Source of the DNA: Selenomonadales bacterium UBA7018
GTDB taxonomy: Bacteria; Bacillota; Negativicutes; Selenomonadales; Selenomonadaceae
Direction: 5' to 3'
NCBI GenBank assembly: GCA_002448305.1
Contig: DJWY01000002.1
Span: 1 to 32,858 of the forward strand
DNA: 32,858 nt
Below are positions 13,790 through 22,553 of the stretch, piece by piece. A model generated the notes under the pieces. That model was not told where the DNA came from and ran no database searches. It worked only from the letters and a program-made list of their open reading frames with translations. The stretch's first letter is position 1. Each line of letters starts with the position of its first letter. Made by a program: the position numbers and the translations under genes.

Positions 13790-16700
13790 ATGGCGGAATC
13801 ATATTTTCCGATGCTGCCGAAAGTCAACGAGGAAGTCTCGAAGATTTTAAAAGACCAAGCGGGCATTTGGAAGGAAACGGACATAAATTTTTTGCAAGGG
13901 CTAGCGAACAGCCTAGATTGCGGCGAATCGATAAAGGATATGGGGTCGGTTGATTCAATTCCTGACATGTGGGCGCGACCGTTGCTATTTAAAATGGCAT
14001 TATTCGATTTAGAGCCGGCAAAACAGTTTATAACGGGCTTGCATGAAAAAGTTGTTGGGGAATGGCGAGCAATTTTGGCGATGCTTGCGCTAAAAAACTT
14101 CAAACAGCTCGAAATTAAAGCCGAAAGAGTAAATCTTATGGAAGAACGCGACGATTTAGCGGAAATTTTAAAGTCGCTTGCGCCGCAGGAGTCATTGACG
14201 GGGAATAAAACGGCGTGGCTGACAGATATTTATATAATTTTGTTTAATGGGCTACCAATCGCGCTGACTTCGCCGACGACGCTAGTAACATGCGCGGCGG
14301 ACTATGAAAATACTTTTGCGGGGAAAATTTTTACTCCTTGGAGTGCAAATCAGCGGACTTTGAGCGACCCGATACCATTTTTATCGGCGACGGAGCTTTC
14401 TGCATTAAAAATTTGGCTAGAAAATCTTTATGGAAGCATTCAGAGGCTAGAAAAAGTCGGTGCGAAGGCTAAAGAAATTTCAAATTCGCTATTGAAATGC
14501 CTTGCCGACTATGAACGCGACGTTATCAACGCGCAAACGCAAGCGGCGGAGAATTTTGAACTGGTTTCATCGAATTTAAATCTGCATGTAGGGGTTGCGC
14601 GGCTCCTTGATGATACGATTAAGGGCAGAGAGGCGCGTTTTGAGGATTCAGCGGTTCGATTGCTTAACGATAAGAGAAATTTATTGCTAATTTCGCCGGA
14701 ATTGGTCAGAGATTTTGCGCGATTTGAAGGAATAGACCCTGCGCGGCTTGTTGTGTGGCAGGGAATCAGCGCGAACGAAATTTCCGACGATAAACTTACC
14801 GATTTTAAAAAAATTGGGCGCACAATCCTAAAAAATACGGAATTTCGCAAGCCTGAAGACTTTTTTTATGCGCGAATGGCGGTTACGGAACCTGCAAACG
14901 CTTTTCCGAACTCTCCGAAGATTCAAGGCGCGGATTCTCTGACAGAAAAGGATTTAACGCCGATTTTACCGATTAAGCGCGAACTTTTTGAGCTTTACAC
15001 GCCGGAAGAAATTTCAGCGCGGCTTGCAATCTCCGATGACGCGGAAAATTTTTATCTGCATTTTAATTTTCCGCTAAGCGGCGTCGATGGTAACGGGAAA
15101 AATTTCCGTTGGACGAAGATTTATCCCAAGCGCGAGCTGATTTACATTGACCGCGAAGTCCCAGTGATTGAAATTTATCCGAATTTCCGCCGCGACGACT
15201 GGAAAACTTATTTTTTGTACTACGAAAACTATCAAGCGCAATCGGATTACGATAATCTTGCCGAAGATATTTATTTTGTGGAGCCATATGCTTTAGAATC
15301 GCGAGAAAATTTTTTATCGAACAGATTTACAGCGCGTCTTAGCGAATTTCCGGAAGTTTTGATTTGTAAATACAATCCGCCGCCGCATATTGGCAAGAAA
15401 CCTTATGAAATTGGCGCAATCATTTTGAATAAGCCGAAAAAAATTGAGCGCAATGCGGATTTAGCTTGGAAAATCGGCATGGACTTCGGCACAAGTTCGA
15501 CAATGATTTTCTTTGCCGAAAATGATAACGTTCCGCGCCCATTGAATTTTTCGCCGCGACTGTTCAAAGTCACGGAGAGCGGCGGCGCACGTGCCCAAAC
15601 TTATCGACACTTTATCCCGTCGCAAATTCCTGCGCGGGCGGACGGTTCATTTCTAAGCATTTTCCATTTGCTGAACTCCGGCGAGCTGAAAAATATTCGT
15701 CCGCTGATTGACGGGCATGTTTTCCTATTGAGTTCGGAAAATACGCGGGTGTTTGAGCAATTCGCCCAAAAGATTGACGCTAATTTGAAATGGCAGGACG
15801 ACGACCGGCAACGGCGCAAGACGGCGGCTTATATCAAGCAAATTTGTCTGCAAGCGGCGGCGGAAGCGGCGTCAAGCGGCGTTAGCGATGTTCAGTGGAA
15901 TTTTTCATATCCAACGGCGTTTTCGCAGGCGCAGAAAATTTCGTTCCAAGAAATTTGCCGCGAGGCTGTCAGCGGCGAAATAAATTTCCAAGCCGAGAGC
16001 AAAGCGGCGGCTTATCACTTTAACAAACTCGACGGCAAAAGCAGCAACTTCGCGCAGGGCGCAATTTGCGTCGACATTGGCGCGGGCACGACCGATATTA
16101 GCGTTATCAGCGGCGAGCCGCCCCGAATTGTTTATCATACGTCGATTAGATACGCGGCGCGGCAAATGTTCAAGCCCATTTACGATAACTACGAACTTTT
16201 CGCCGACGAAAAAATTTCCGGCAAGTTCAGCGACGAAACTCAGCGGCAAGCCGTGATTGATGCCGATATGCGCGAGCACAGCGAAAAATATCTTGCCGAT
16301 TTAAAATTCAAGACGGGCAAAGAGCAAATTAAAAATGTTCTGCAGGCGGCGCAGTTCGCGACGGCGGGTTTATTTCATTACTTAGGCGAGCTTGTCAAAA
16401 TTTTGCACGATTACGGGCACTATCGCGAAGAAAAAGTTCCGCATATCTTTGTTGGCGGCAATGGCGCAAGAATTTTCAAATGGCTGACTGGCGGCGCGGA
16501 AATTGACGGCAATATTTATCTCAACGTCCTTGAAAAAATTTTCACGGCGGCGAGTGGGCTTGAAGGCTACAAGAAATTTTATTTGCACCTTAGCCCGCAA
16601 CCAAAAATTGAGGTCGCGGCGGGCATGATTGTCGATAAACCTGCCAACGATGATGAATTTTTCGACGAAGATAAAATCAATCGCGAAATGTTCGGCGAGG

Positions 16701-17497
16701 CGGACGAAATTATTTATTCGGCGGTGTTGGCGGGCGCGGATTTCATTCAGGGCGGCGACAATCAATCAGCGGGCGCGTTCATCAGTGCGCATGACATTTC
16801 CGAAGGCGTCACTATTGAAACTGTGCGCGAGTTCAAAACTTTTGCCGAGCGATTCAATAAGGCGCAAAAACTTTGGGCGGAAGGAATTACCTTCGACGAA
16901 GAAAACCTTATCCGCGACGCAAATAATTTCTTCGTGGACAAGAAAGGGCGCGACGTTAAGAAACTTTTGGTCGAGCCGATTTTTATCGCCGAGTTGAAAT
17001 TTTTATTGCCGAGATTAACTTCTACTTCCGCGCAGATAAAAAGTTTTTCAACCGAAAAAAAATCTTCGAGCGTGAAAAATTCGGTCGGAGAAAAATTCGT
17101 AACGGATTTTAACGCGATGGAAAAATTAAGCGGATTTAGTGCCCGTCAAGCGCGAGAGAAATTTTTGACGCGCTACAAGGTGCGTGCGATAAGTTGCGCG
17201 AACGTCGAAGAGCGCATGAACCGTCCGAAACTTGCACCGAAATTTTCTTTAGCGGCGAGCGTTGCGAGCGGTGATTTTTGGGCTTGCGAAGTCGAGGAAA
17301 ATATTTTCGCGGTCGTGCCTAATCTCAAAACCTACACAGAAAATCATCATGCGGAGCGAGCGTTCGGAATCGTCTTTGAATCAAATTTCGAGGGCGGCAC
17401 TTATTCGCGACTTCGTGTTGAGCGGGCAGCGACGTTTGAGCTTGCCGGCGACAAATGGAAACTCAAGAGCGCGGGCAAAATTATTTTGAGCAAATGA
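13790..17497 (+). CDS. 1235-residue protein with an embedded actin/Hsp70-type ATPase domain
   Basis: I do not recognise the full-length family. An ATPase core of the actin/Hsp70 superfamily lies at about 560-910: phosphate-1 KIGMDFGTSSTMIFF (near 563), phosphate-2 GAICVDIGAGTTDISVI (near 758) and the adenosine motif HIFVGGNGARIF (near 884). The ~555 residues before it include a helical part (LEKVGAKAKEISNSLLKC, DYERDVINAQTQAAENFE) and a probable beta-rich part (YLHFNFPL, YFLYYENYQ). The ~320 residues after it end in a beta-rich segment (FAVVPNLKTY, FGIVFESNFEGG). There is no signal peptide or membrane segment. The ATG has GGAAGGGG upstream and a clear promoter. It is followed, with coupled start and stop, by an EIIA-like gene. 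The role is unknown; an Hsp70-like scaffold or remodelling ATPase is a guess. Confidence 0.8.
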   Translation: MAESYFPMLPKVNEEVSKILKDQAGIWKETDINFLQGLANSLDCGESIKDMGSVDSIPDMWARPLLFKMALFDLEPAKQFITGLHEKVVGEWRAILAMLALKNFKQLEIKAERVNLMEERDDLAEILKSLAPQESLTGNKTAWLTDIYIILFNGLPIALTSPTTLVTCAADYENTFAGKIFTPWSANQRTLSDPIPFLSATELSALKIWLENLYGSIQRLEKVGAKAKEISNSLLKCLADYERDVINAQTQAAENFELVSSNLNLHVGVARLLDDTIKGREARFEDSAVRLLNDKRNLLLISPELVRDFARFEGIDPARLVVWQGISANEISDDKLTDFKKIGRTILKNTEFRKPEDFFYARMAVTEPANAFPNSPKIQGADSLTEKDLTPILPIKRELFELYTPEEISARLAISDDAENFYLHFNFPLSGVDGNGKNFRWTKIYPKRELIYIDREVPVIEIYPNFRRDDWKTYFLYYENYQAQSDYDNLAEDIYFVEPYALESRENFLSNRFTARLSEFPEVLICKYNPPPHIGKKPYEIGAIILNKPKKIERNADLAWKIGMDFGTSSTMIFFAENDNVPRPLNFSPRLFKVTESGGARAQTYRHFIPSQIPARADGSFLSIFHLLNSGELKNIRPLIDGHVFLLSSENTRVFEQFAQKIDANLKWQDDDRQRRKTAAYIKQICLQAAAEAASSGVSDVQWNFSYPTAFSQAQKISFQEICREAVSGEINFQAESKAAAYHFNKLDGKSSNFAQGAICVDIGAGTTDISVISGEPPRIVYHTSIRYAARQMFKPIYDNYELFADEKISGKFSDETQRQAVIDADMREHSEKYLADLKFKTGKEQIKNVLQAAQFATAGLFHYLGELVKILHDYGHYREEKVPHIFVGGNGARIFKWLTGGAEIDGNIYLNVLEKIFTAASGLEGYKKFYLHLSPQPKIEVAAGMIVDKPANDDEFFDEDKINREMFGEADEIIYSAVLAGADFIQGGDNQSAGAFISAHDISEGVTIETVREFKTFAERFNKAQKLWAEGITFDEENLIRDANNFFVDKKGRDVKKLLVEPIFIAELKFLLPRLTSTSAQIKSFSTEKKSSSVKNSVGEKFVTDFNAMEKLSGFSARQAREKFLTRYKVRAISCANVEERMNRPKLAPKFSLAASVASGDFWACEVEENIFAVVPNLKTYTENHHAERAFGIVFESNFEGGTYSRLRVERAATFELAGDKWKLKSAGKIILSK

Positions 17498-17507
17498 GGC
17501 GTTGAAA

Positions 17508-17863
17508 ATGTTGGACACTTTGATTATCGAAAGTCCTTTGAACGGGACGTTGATTGAACTTGCGAAAGTCAACGACAAAATTTTTTCGAGTGGCGCGGCG
17601 GGTCGTGGCATCGCGATTAAAAATCCCGACGGAAAAATTTCCGCGCCCTTCGGCGGTATTGTAAAATTTTTGGCGTCGCCAAGCATTATATTATCGGGTT
17701 GAAATCTTTTAAGCCGCAAGTCGAGACGACGACGCCTGTTGTTGTGACTAATCCCGAAAATTTTGGCGATATCATATTTTTACTTAATGAGCGGGAAATT
17801 ATTGTGCAACGTTCTGACGAAGATAATTTCATGACGGCTGAAAAATCCTTAAGTTTATCCTAA
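17508..17863 (+). pseudogene. Reduced PTS EIIA-Glc-like protein, frameshifted
   Basis: The first frame gives LIIESPLNGTLIELAKVND, then KIFSSGAAGRGIAIKNPDGK, ISAPFGGIVKF, matching the start of the EIIA-Glc/PTS_EIIA_1 domain. After 17671 the match continues in another frame as GVAKHYIIGLKS and TTPVVVTNPENFGDI. Adding one T to the five-T run at 17667-17671 restores a protein of about 118 residues. In canonical EIIA (about 150-165) two His are needed; here His60 (AKHYIIGL) is present but the segment with the second, LIHFGID, is absent. A phosphotransfer role is doubtful. The ATG at 17508 has GAGG eight bases upstream, overlapping the stop codon of the giant gene. The frameshift may be a sequencing error. 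Confidence 0.7.
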
Positions 17864-17871
17864 GCAGATTG

Positions 17872-17907
17872 AAAACTCCGAGCCTAAAGAAAAGCCCGGA
17901 GTTTTTC
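17872..17907. terminator. Bidirectional terminator
   Basis: ACTCCGAGC (17875-17883) pairs with GCCCGGAGT (17894-17902) with one mismatch, flanked by A and T runs. It separates the EIIA-like gene from the convergent transglycosylase gene. Confidence 0.85.
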
Positions 17908-17908
17908 T

Positions 17909-18541
17909 TTATAATGATAAATTTTTTAAGCTAGCAAAGCGCAATTCGTGAAGGGCAATCGGCGTCGAAATAAATTCTTGTGAACTATAAAGCTCGGAAT
18001 ATTTTTTGCGGCAGTGAAGGACGCGCTTAACATAATCGCGGGTTTCGGCGTAGGGAATTTTATCGACGTCGGAAAAATTTTCGCTCCAATGATTTTTTTC
18101 AATCCAGTCGTGGACGTTGCCGCGCCCAGCGTTATACGCCGCCAAAGCTAAAACGTCATTGCCTTTGAACTCGTATTCAAGCTCGGCAAGATACCACGTG
18201 CCGTAGCGGATATTTTTTTCGGGCTTACACAAATTGTTAATATCGTCGGCGACTTTGTCGGGCTCTTCGCCGAGTTGATAAGCTATCCAAGCGGCTGTTT
18301 CCGGCATAATCTGCATTAAACCAATCGCGCCGCTTTGGGAGTGCGCCGACTCGGAGAAATTGCTTTCAACCTTCATAACGGCGATTGCCAAAAATTTATC
18401 GACGTGCCAACGCGCCGAATATGTTTCAATCGTCGGGCGATAGGGGAACGGATATAAAAATTTTTTCTGGACGGAAGGCAAGCTTATTAAAAAATACAGC
18501 GCAACGATTGCCACGACGCTTATTAAAAATTTTTTACTCAT
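17909..18541 (-). CDS. Small membrane-anchored lytic transglycosylase (SLT domain)
   Basis: 210 residues. An N-terminal signal-anchor (KKFLISVVAIVALYFLISLP) is followed by a family 1 SLT lysozyme-like domain: catalytic Glu59 in VMKVESNFSESA, GAIGLMQIMPETA, LAAYNAGRGNV and IPYAETRDYVKRV. It cleaves the glycan strands of peptidoglycan in the periplasm. The ATG has GGAGG upstream. Size and layout resemble the small Slt-like enzymes found in Firmicutes and diderm relatives. It stands alone, convergent with the EIIA-like gene. Confidence 0.9.
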   Translation of the reverse strand: MSKKFLISVVAIVALYFLISLPSVQKKFLYPFPYRPTIETYSARWHVDKFLAIAVMKVESNFSESAHSQSGAIGLMQIMPETAAWIAYQLGEEPDKVADDINNLCKPEKNIRYGTWYLAELEYEFKGNDVLALAAYNAGRGNVHDWIEKNHWSENFSDVDKIPYAETRDYVKRVLHCRKKYSELYSSQEFISTPIALHELRFASLKNLSL

Positions 18542-18652
18542 TGATTTACCTCCGCAGTTTTAATGAATTTTAAATGATTGAAAAAAAGTTGTCAACGCGA
18601 CAGCTTTTGAAAAAATTTTTTCCAGACACTATCCATATACAAATAAATTTTA

Positions 18653-18661
18653 TGATATAAT
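18653..18661 (+). promoter_or_regulatory. Extended -10 promoter of the mla-tolC-tamB-bamA operon
   Basis: TGATATAAT with TATAAT at 18656-18661; the -35 is weak. Transcription would start near 18668, downstream of the ATG at 18665, which argues for the TTG at 18686 as start of mlaE. No other strong promoter is evident up to bamA. Confidence 0.7.
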
Positions 18662-18685
18662 ACCATGACGAAAGGGGGCGGCGCA

Positions 18686-19459
18686 TTGCTGACAAAATTT
18701 TTTGAAATGGTCGGCGGGTTCATGATAAGACGCGCAGAAGAAATCGGGACGATAGTTTTACTTTACGCCGACACAATGAAGCAACTAACGCACAAGCCGC
18801 GAATCCGACACATAATCGCGCAGATGTCGCATTTAGGCGTTGATTCGCTAATGATTGTTTCGTTGACGTTGCTGTTTACGGGCGTTGTTTTCACGTTGCA
18901 AACGGCGCATGAATTTATACGATTCGGCGCACAATCGACGGTTGGTGGAATAATCGCAATCGCAATCGGCAGAGAACTTGGGCCGGTATTAGTCGGCGTA
19001 GTCTGTGCGGGTCGCGTGGGCGCAGCGATAACGGCGGAAATTAGCACAATGAAAGTTACTGAGCAAATCGACGCGCTAAAAGTTATGGCAGTCAGTCCCG
19101 TAAATTATTTAATTGTGCCGCGCATGATAGCTTGCATGATAGTCGTGCCGCTCCTAACGGTTTTCGGCGACATAATCGGAGTGGCGGGCGGTTGGGTTGT
19201 CGCAACGCAGTATTCGGGCATAAGCTCTTATCTGTTTACGAATTCAATTAAAACGTTCGCTACTCTTCATGACTTGACGGGCGGCATGATTAAGGCGATT
19301 TTTTTTGGCAATGTGATAGCGGTGCTTGGTTGCTATTACGGTTTGAATTGTCCTGACGGCGCGGAGGGGGTCGGCAAGGCGACAACTAAAACGGTTGTCA
19401 CGTCGATTATCGTTATTTTTATTCTGAACGCGCTGTTGACGTTTATTATTTATAGGTAA
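18686..19459 (+). CDS. mlaE: MlaE-type phospholipid ABC permease
   Basis: Inner-membrane permease of the Mla phospholipid transport system, about 257 residues. Family features: a DSLMIVSLTLLFTGVVFTLQ helix, GGIIAIAIGRELGPVL, GRVGAAITAEI, TMKVTEQIDALKVMAVSP and YLIVPRMIA, then C-terminal helices with GCYYGL and GVGKATTK. An ATG at 18665 is in frame but sits only four bases after the -10 box; AAGGGGG (18671-18677) is about 8 nt before the TTG at 18686, which is therefore preferred. The first gene of the envelope operon; mlaF follows within 6 nt. Confidence 0.93.
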   Translation: MLTKFFEMVGGFMIRRAEEIGTIVLLYADTMKQLTHKPRIRHIIAQMSHLGVDSLMIVSLTLLFTGVVFTLQTAHEFIRFGAQSTVGGIIAIAIGRELGPVLVGVVCAGRVGAAITAEISTMKVTEQIDALKVMAVSPVNYLIVPRMIACMIVVPLLTVFGDIIGVAGGWVVATQYSGISSYLFTNSIKTFATLHDLTGGMIKAIFFGNVIAVLGCYYGLNCPDGAEGVGKATTKTVVTSIIVIFILNALLTFIIYR

Positions 19460-19465
19460 TTGCTT

Positions 19466-20191
19466 ATGATTAGAATTGTTAATGTTACAAAAAAGTTCGG
19501 TGCGAAAGTCGCGCTGAGGGATATAAATTTAGAGATTGCTGACGGCGAAACGCTTGCTATAATTGGCGGTTCGGGTTCGGGTAAATCAACTTTGCTCCGG
19601 TTGATGATAGGCTTGATTCAGCCGACTACCGGTGAAATTTGGATTGGCGACGACGAAATTTCCCGTATGAGCGAAAAGGAAATGATGCGCGTCCGCCTTC
19701 GTATGGGAATGGTCTTTCAATATTCTGCGCTGTTCGATTCAATGACGGTAGGCGATAATGTTGCTTTCGGACTTGTTGAGCATACCAATTTCAGCAATGA
19801 TAAAATTCAAGCTATCGTCAAGGAAAAACTTCATCAAGTCGGGCTTGAAGGCGTGGAAAATCTTATGCCCAATGAACTTTCCGGCGGCATGAAAAAAAGA
19901 GTTTCCCTAGCTCGGGCGATTGCTTTTGGTCCGGAAATTATTTTCTACGACGAGCCGAGTAGCGGTCTTGACCCGATTACAACGAATAGAATTGATGAAC
20001 TGATTATCGAGACGCAACGCGCCTTGAAGGTTACAAGCGTCGTTGTTACTCATGATATGGTTAGCGCGTGCCGCATTGCTGATAGAATTGCTATGGTTTA
20101 CAATGGCGATTTAATTGCGGTCGATACGGTTGAGAATTTCAAGAAGATTCAAGACCCGCGAGTCAAAGAGTTTTTCCGAATTATAGATTGA
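19466..20191 (+). CDS. mlaF: MlaF-type ABC ATPase
   Basis: Energises MlaE. 241 residues: Walker A GGSGSGKST, Q-loop VFQYSALFDSMTV, signature LSGGMKKR, Walker B IIFYDEPSSGLDP and H-loop VVTHD. The YSALFDS and SGGMKKRV sequences are typical of the Mla/Ttg2 subfamily. The ATG at 19466 is chosen over the TTG at 19460: AGGTAA at the end of mlaE supplies the ribosome site. No mlaB (STAS) gene lies in the operon, as in other diderm Firmicute sets; the STAS protein at the window end is not linked to it. Confidence 0.93.
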   Translation: MIRIVNVTKKFGAKVALRDINLEIADGETLAIIGGSGSGKSTLLRLMIGLIQPTTGEIWIGDDEISRMSEKEMMRVRLRMGMVFQYSALFDSMTVGDNVAFGLVEHTNFSNDKIQAIVKEKLHQVGLEGVENLMPNELSGGMKKRVSLARAIAFGPEIIFYDEPSSGLDPITTNRIDELIIETQRALKVTSVVVTHDMVSACRIADRIAMVYNGDLIAVDTVENFKKIQDPRVKEFFRIID

Positions 20192-20203
20192 GGAGGCGAA
20201 GAA

Positions 20204-21508
20204 ATGTCAGTAGAAGCAAAAGTCGGAGCGTTTACGGTCGGCGGGCTAATGCTATTGGGCGGCGCGACGGCTGGACTTGGAGATTTTCATTTTGGGTCAG
20301 ATGATGAATATACAATTTACGCGGGCTTTAAGCAGGTAGTCGGGCTTATGCCGCAATCGGACGTTCGCTTGAGTGGCGTTTTAGTCGGCAAAGTTACGCA
20401 GATTGCTAACGAGGGCACGGGCGTTACTGTCACTATGAAAATTGAGCCAGAAGTTAAAATCCCTAAGCAATCAAAAGTGTCGATAGCGTCAAGCGGCGTT
20501 ATGGGCGAGAAATTCATAAATTTTTTGCCTAAAGTTGATAATGGCGAATACCTTGAGAACGGCGCGTATCTTTACGGCGTTGACGAAGCGGGCATGGACG
20601 CAATGTTTGACGGTTTAACCAGAGTTATGAATCAAGTTGAAGTTCTTTTGCAGATGGTTCAGGCGATTGTCGGCGATGACGTTTTCAGACAATCCGTCAT
20701 TGATATGAGCAAAAATATGAAAGAATCTACCGAAAATATAAACGCTATGACTGGTACTTTTAAAAATCTCGCTACCGATAACGAAGCAATTTTCAACAAC
20801 ATGATTCAGGAAATGAACGGCGCGGTTGAAAATATGAATCAAACTATGGCGAATGTCGAGCACATGACCGCTAATATTGATAAATTCGCCGGCGACCCGA
20901 AGACCGCCGAAGATTTAAGGACGACGCTTGATAACATTGCTAAGACTTCAAAGAGCGTTGAGAATATGGCTAATAATATGAATAAGTTCGCGGGCGACCC
21001 GCAAGTTGCAGAAGATTTAAAAGCGACCGTCAGCAATGCCCGCAGTATAAGCGAACGCGCCGATAAACTTTTGGGCAAGGTTCAAGGCGCGGCGGATAAA
21101 GTTTCAAAGATTGACGTAACGCCGTCTGTTGATATACTATACAGCGGCAGTGCTCATGATTGGAATACGAATTTTAATCTGAACGTTGCAAGCGACGATA
21201 AATCTTTAGTGCTGGGCGCGGAGGATATTGGTGACCATACAAAGTTAAATTTGCAGGGCGGGAAAAAATTCGGTTCGGACTTTGGAGCACGAGTCGGCAT
21301 AATTGCGGGCAAGCCGGGCATTGGACTTGATGCTTACGCCGGAAGCAAATGGAAATTTTCCGCCGAAGCTTACGACCTAAATGACGGCAAAGTTCGCTTG
21401 AAGTCGCAGTACAAAGTTCTTGACTCGACGTATATTTTAGGCGAATGGCACAGCGTCAATAAGAAAAGAGACCGCGCCGTTTACTTCGGACTTAAACAGG
21501 AATTTTAA
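20204..21508 (+). CDS. mlaD: MlaD-type MCE protein fused to a C-terminal outer-membrane beta-barrel
   Basis: 434 residues. One N-terminal helix (VGAFTVGGLMLLGGATAGL) anchors it in the inner membrane. An MCE domain follows at about 34-112 (GFKQVVGLMPQSDVRLSGV, KVSIASSGVMGEKFINFLP). Then comes a long helical stretch (about 125-300) with an internal repeat around KFAGDPKTAEDL and KFAGDPQVAEDL. The C-terminal ~130 residues alternate polar and apolar residues in strands (FNLNVASDDKSLVLGAED, YILGEWHSV) and end in Phe, as outer-membrane barrels do. E. coli MlaD (183 residues) has only the helix and MCE domain. The fused form is known from Veillonella and is thought to span the periplasm, which would explain the absence of mlaC and mlaA here. 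Confidence 0.9.
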   Translation: MSVEAKVGAFTVGGLMLLGGATAGLGDFHFGSDDEYTIYAGFKQVVGLMPQSDVRLSGVLVGKVTQIANEGTGVTVTMKIEPEVKIPKQSKVSIASSGVMGEKFINFLPKVDNGEYLENGAYLYGVDEAGMDAMFDGLTRVMNQVEVLLQMVQAIVGDDVFRQSVIDMSKNMKESTENINAMTGTFKNLATDNEAIFNNMIQEMNGAVENMNQTMANVEHMTANIDKFAGDPKTAEDLRTTLDNIAKTSKSVENMANNMNKFAGDPQVAEDLKATVSNARSISERADKLLGKVQGAADKVSKIDVTPSVDILYSGSAHDWNTNFNLNVASDDKSLVLGAEDIGDHTKLNLQGGKKFGSDFGARVGIIAGKPGIGLDAYAGSKWKFSAEAYDLNDGKVRLKSQYKVLDSTYILGEWHSVNKKRDRAVYFGLKQEF

Positions 21509-21511
21509 AAT

Positions 21512-21530
21512 GCAATTAGGAATTAGGAGT
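21512..21530. repeat. AATTAGG heptamer repeat between mlaD and the adaptor gene
   Basis: AATTAGGAATTAGGAGTTA starts four bases after the mlaD stop. The last unit supplies AGGAG (21525-21529), six bases before the ATG at 21536, so the repeat doubles as the ribosome site of the next gene. Confidence 0.75.
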
Positions 21531-21535
21531 TAAGA

Positions 21536-22483
21536 ATGAAAAAATTTTTAATAATCCTCTGCGCGGCGGCAATTTCTATCGCTGGTTGTTCAAGCGAGCC
21601 ACCCGTATCAGTCACGACGGAAAAAGTTTTAGCCGTCAAGGACTCTCTGACACTGACTCACGAAGGAATAATTTCGCCTTCAAACGAAATAAAAATTTTC
21701 TCGCCGGTATCGGGCAACGTCATGGAAAAATATATAGAAGACGACGCAGACATTTCAGAAAGGCAAATGCTTTTCAAAGTCGCTGGCTTGGGACCACATT
21801 CCGATTATCTGCAGGCGAAAAAGGAACTTGCCGAAACTATGACGGCGTTTTCTAAAGCACTCGTCGAAAATGATTCAGCGGCATTGGAACTTCAACGCAA
21901 GGTACAGGAAAAACAAGCACTCGTTCAAAGGCTAGAGGAAGAAACCGCAAAGGGAATAATTTACGCGCCAAAAGCCGGACGGCTCGGAGAAAAAGTCGCG
22001 CCGCTCGGTATGCCCGTCAACGAAAATGAAACTGTCCTTGCTACTATCGGCAATATTAATCCCGTCGCCGTAAAGTTTGAAACTACCGATGCTGAAACAA
22101 AACTTTTAGCCGCATCGCCCGCCTTGAAAATTTCTTTGACGCTTAGCGACGGCAAGACTTATACTGGCGGCAGATTTAAAGACGGCGAAATCATTTTCGA
22201 TAACCCAAATGAAAATTTGCACTTCGGCATGACCGCGCAAGTTACTATTGATGGCATTAATATTCAAAATGCGTTGCTCGTCTCCGAAAAAGCTATTCGG
22301 CAAAACGGCGCGGAAAATTTTGTTTATATAGATAAAAATGGAGAGGTCGCCATTAAAAAAATTCGGCTCGGCGATAAACTCGGAAATTATTTCATAGTTA
22401 ATGACGGCTTGACGGCAGATGATTCGATTATCACTAATGGCTTTGAAAATCTGCGCGAAGGTTCGCCGCTAAAAAGCAATTAG
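21536..22483 (+). CDS. Lipoprotein membrane-fusion (adaptor) protein, RND/MacA-type
   Basis: 315 residues. The signal peptide ends in a lipobox (ISIAGC), so it is a lipoprotein facing the periplasm. It has the adaptor layout: a lipoyl half-motif (IKIFSPVSGNVMEKYIEDDADI), a helical hairpin (about 95-145, LQRKVQEKQALVQRLEEE), the second lipoyl half (IIYAPKAGRLGEKVAPLGMPV), a barrel domain and a membrane-proximal domain (LVSEKAIRQNGAENFVYI). Adaptors link an inner-membrane pump to TolC; tolC follows directly, but no pump gene lies in the operon. The stop codon TAG is inside the next heptamer repeat. Confidence 0.85.
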   Translation: MKKFLIILCAAAISIAGCSSEPPVSVTTEKVLAVKDSLTLTHEGIISPSNEIKIFSPVSGNVMEKYIEDDADISERQMLFKVAGLGPHSDYLQAKKELAETMTAFSKALVENDSAALELQRKVQEKQALVQRLEEETAKGIIYAPKAGRLGEKVAPLGMPVNENETVLATIGNINPVAVKFETTDAETKLLAASPALKISLTLSDGKTYTGGRFKDGEIIFDNPNENLHFGMTAQVTIDGINIQNALLVSEKAIRQNGAENFVYIDKNGEVAIKKIRLGDKLGNYFIVNDGLTADDSIITNGFENLREGSPLKSN

Positions 22484-22535
22484 GAATTAGGAATTAGGAA
22501 TTAGAAATTAAAGCCCTAATCCCTAGTCCCTAAAT
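22482..22535. repeat. AATTAGG heptamer repeat between the adaptor gene and tolC
   Basis: Four AATTAGG-type units in tandem from about 22479, then AATTAGAAATTA and a more degenerate part with CCCTAATCCCTAGTCCCTAA in opposite sense. The first unit provides the stop codon (TAG) of the adaptor gene. It can fold into a hairpin. Confidence 0.75.
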
Positions 22536-22553
22536 TAAAAGGAGGAGATTAAA

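Noticed and set aside
13692..13802. N-terminal extension of RbgA up to 13802
   Set aside because: The extension lies over the divergent promoter and start of the giant gene, and the ATG at 13691 has the ribosome site and family-typical N-terminus.
18665..18685. ATG at 18665 as start of mlaE
   Set aside because: It lies only four bases after the -10 box, so it would precede or coincide with the transcript start; the TTG at 18686 has a proper ribosome site.
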